In this document: in pieces, positions 53,416 to 53,529 of the stretch
Numbering within the stretch: the first letter of the stretch is position 1
Layout: each line of letters starts with the position of its first letter
Source of the DNA: Spirogloea muscicola
Lineage: Eukaryota; Streptophyta; Zygnematophyceae; Spirogloeales; Spirogloeaceae
NCBI GenBank assembly: GCA_009602725.1
Contig: WELB01000314.1
Span: 28,256-81,784 of the forward strand
DNA: 53,529 bases
Reading direction: 5' to 3'
Notes under the pieces: model-generated
Seen by the model: only the letters and a program-made list of their open reading frames with translations
Database searches by the model: none
Told to the model about the DNA's origin: nothing
Translations under genes and position numbers: made by a program

Positions 53416-53529
<114 letters not shown>

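Overview
The window is nuclear DNA of a eukaryote, most likely a green alga (Chlorophyta; a trebouxiophyte is my guess, not proven). The reasons are plant/algal gene content, short genes broken by many small introns, extremely GC-rich first exons, a TGTAA polyadenylation-type signal, and an unusual share of GC-AG introns. All gene models were assembled by hand by matching protein homology, splice sites and intron phase. Where I say phases match, the exons join into one open frame without any base change.

Layout. 1-2.7 kb: PHD-finger/SAP30-type chromatin protein (+). 4.0-7.9 kb: RAD23 (+), complete. 8.3-9.8 kb: mitochondrial heme chaperone CcmE (-). 10.8-22.8 kb: a retroelement graveyard of LINE fragments and one nearly full but dead copy, interrupted at 18.1-19.9 kb by an rRNA uridine-N3 methyltransferase of the BMT5 family (-). 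22.9-25.9 kb: an ABC ATPase (STAR1/FetA type) and its membrane partner (ALS3/STAR2/FetB type), both + and only 79 bases apart. 26.7-29.9 kb: a nucleoside hydrolase whose exons are split over both strands and out of order. 30-34.2 kb: more LINE pieces and an uninterrupted 904-codon LINE ORF with reverse transcriptase and restriction-like endonuclease. 34.6-37.0 kb: RSZ-type SR splicing factor (+). 39.3-39.9 kb: small PPR protein (+). 41.1-42.3 kb: DDA1-like protein ending in a SAP motif (-), with an assembly gap inside. 43.7-46.1 kb (5' end further right): TRAPPC12 (-). 50.4-53.4 kb: complete DUOXA-like protein (-). The window ends in an implausible run of T.

The genes are mostly unrelated housekeeping functions: chromatin, proteasome shuttling and DNA repair, cytochrome c maturation, splicing, rRNA modification and vesicle tethering. 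The one functional pair is the ABC ATPase and permease, which form one transporter in plants and bacteria. The most notable items are that close gene pair, a DUOX maturation factor in an algal-type genome, the scrambled nucleoside hydrolase, new-looking domain combinations (PHD+SAP30, DDA1+SAP), and a LINE family whose 3' tails carry a conserved hairpin and are scattered throughout.
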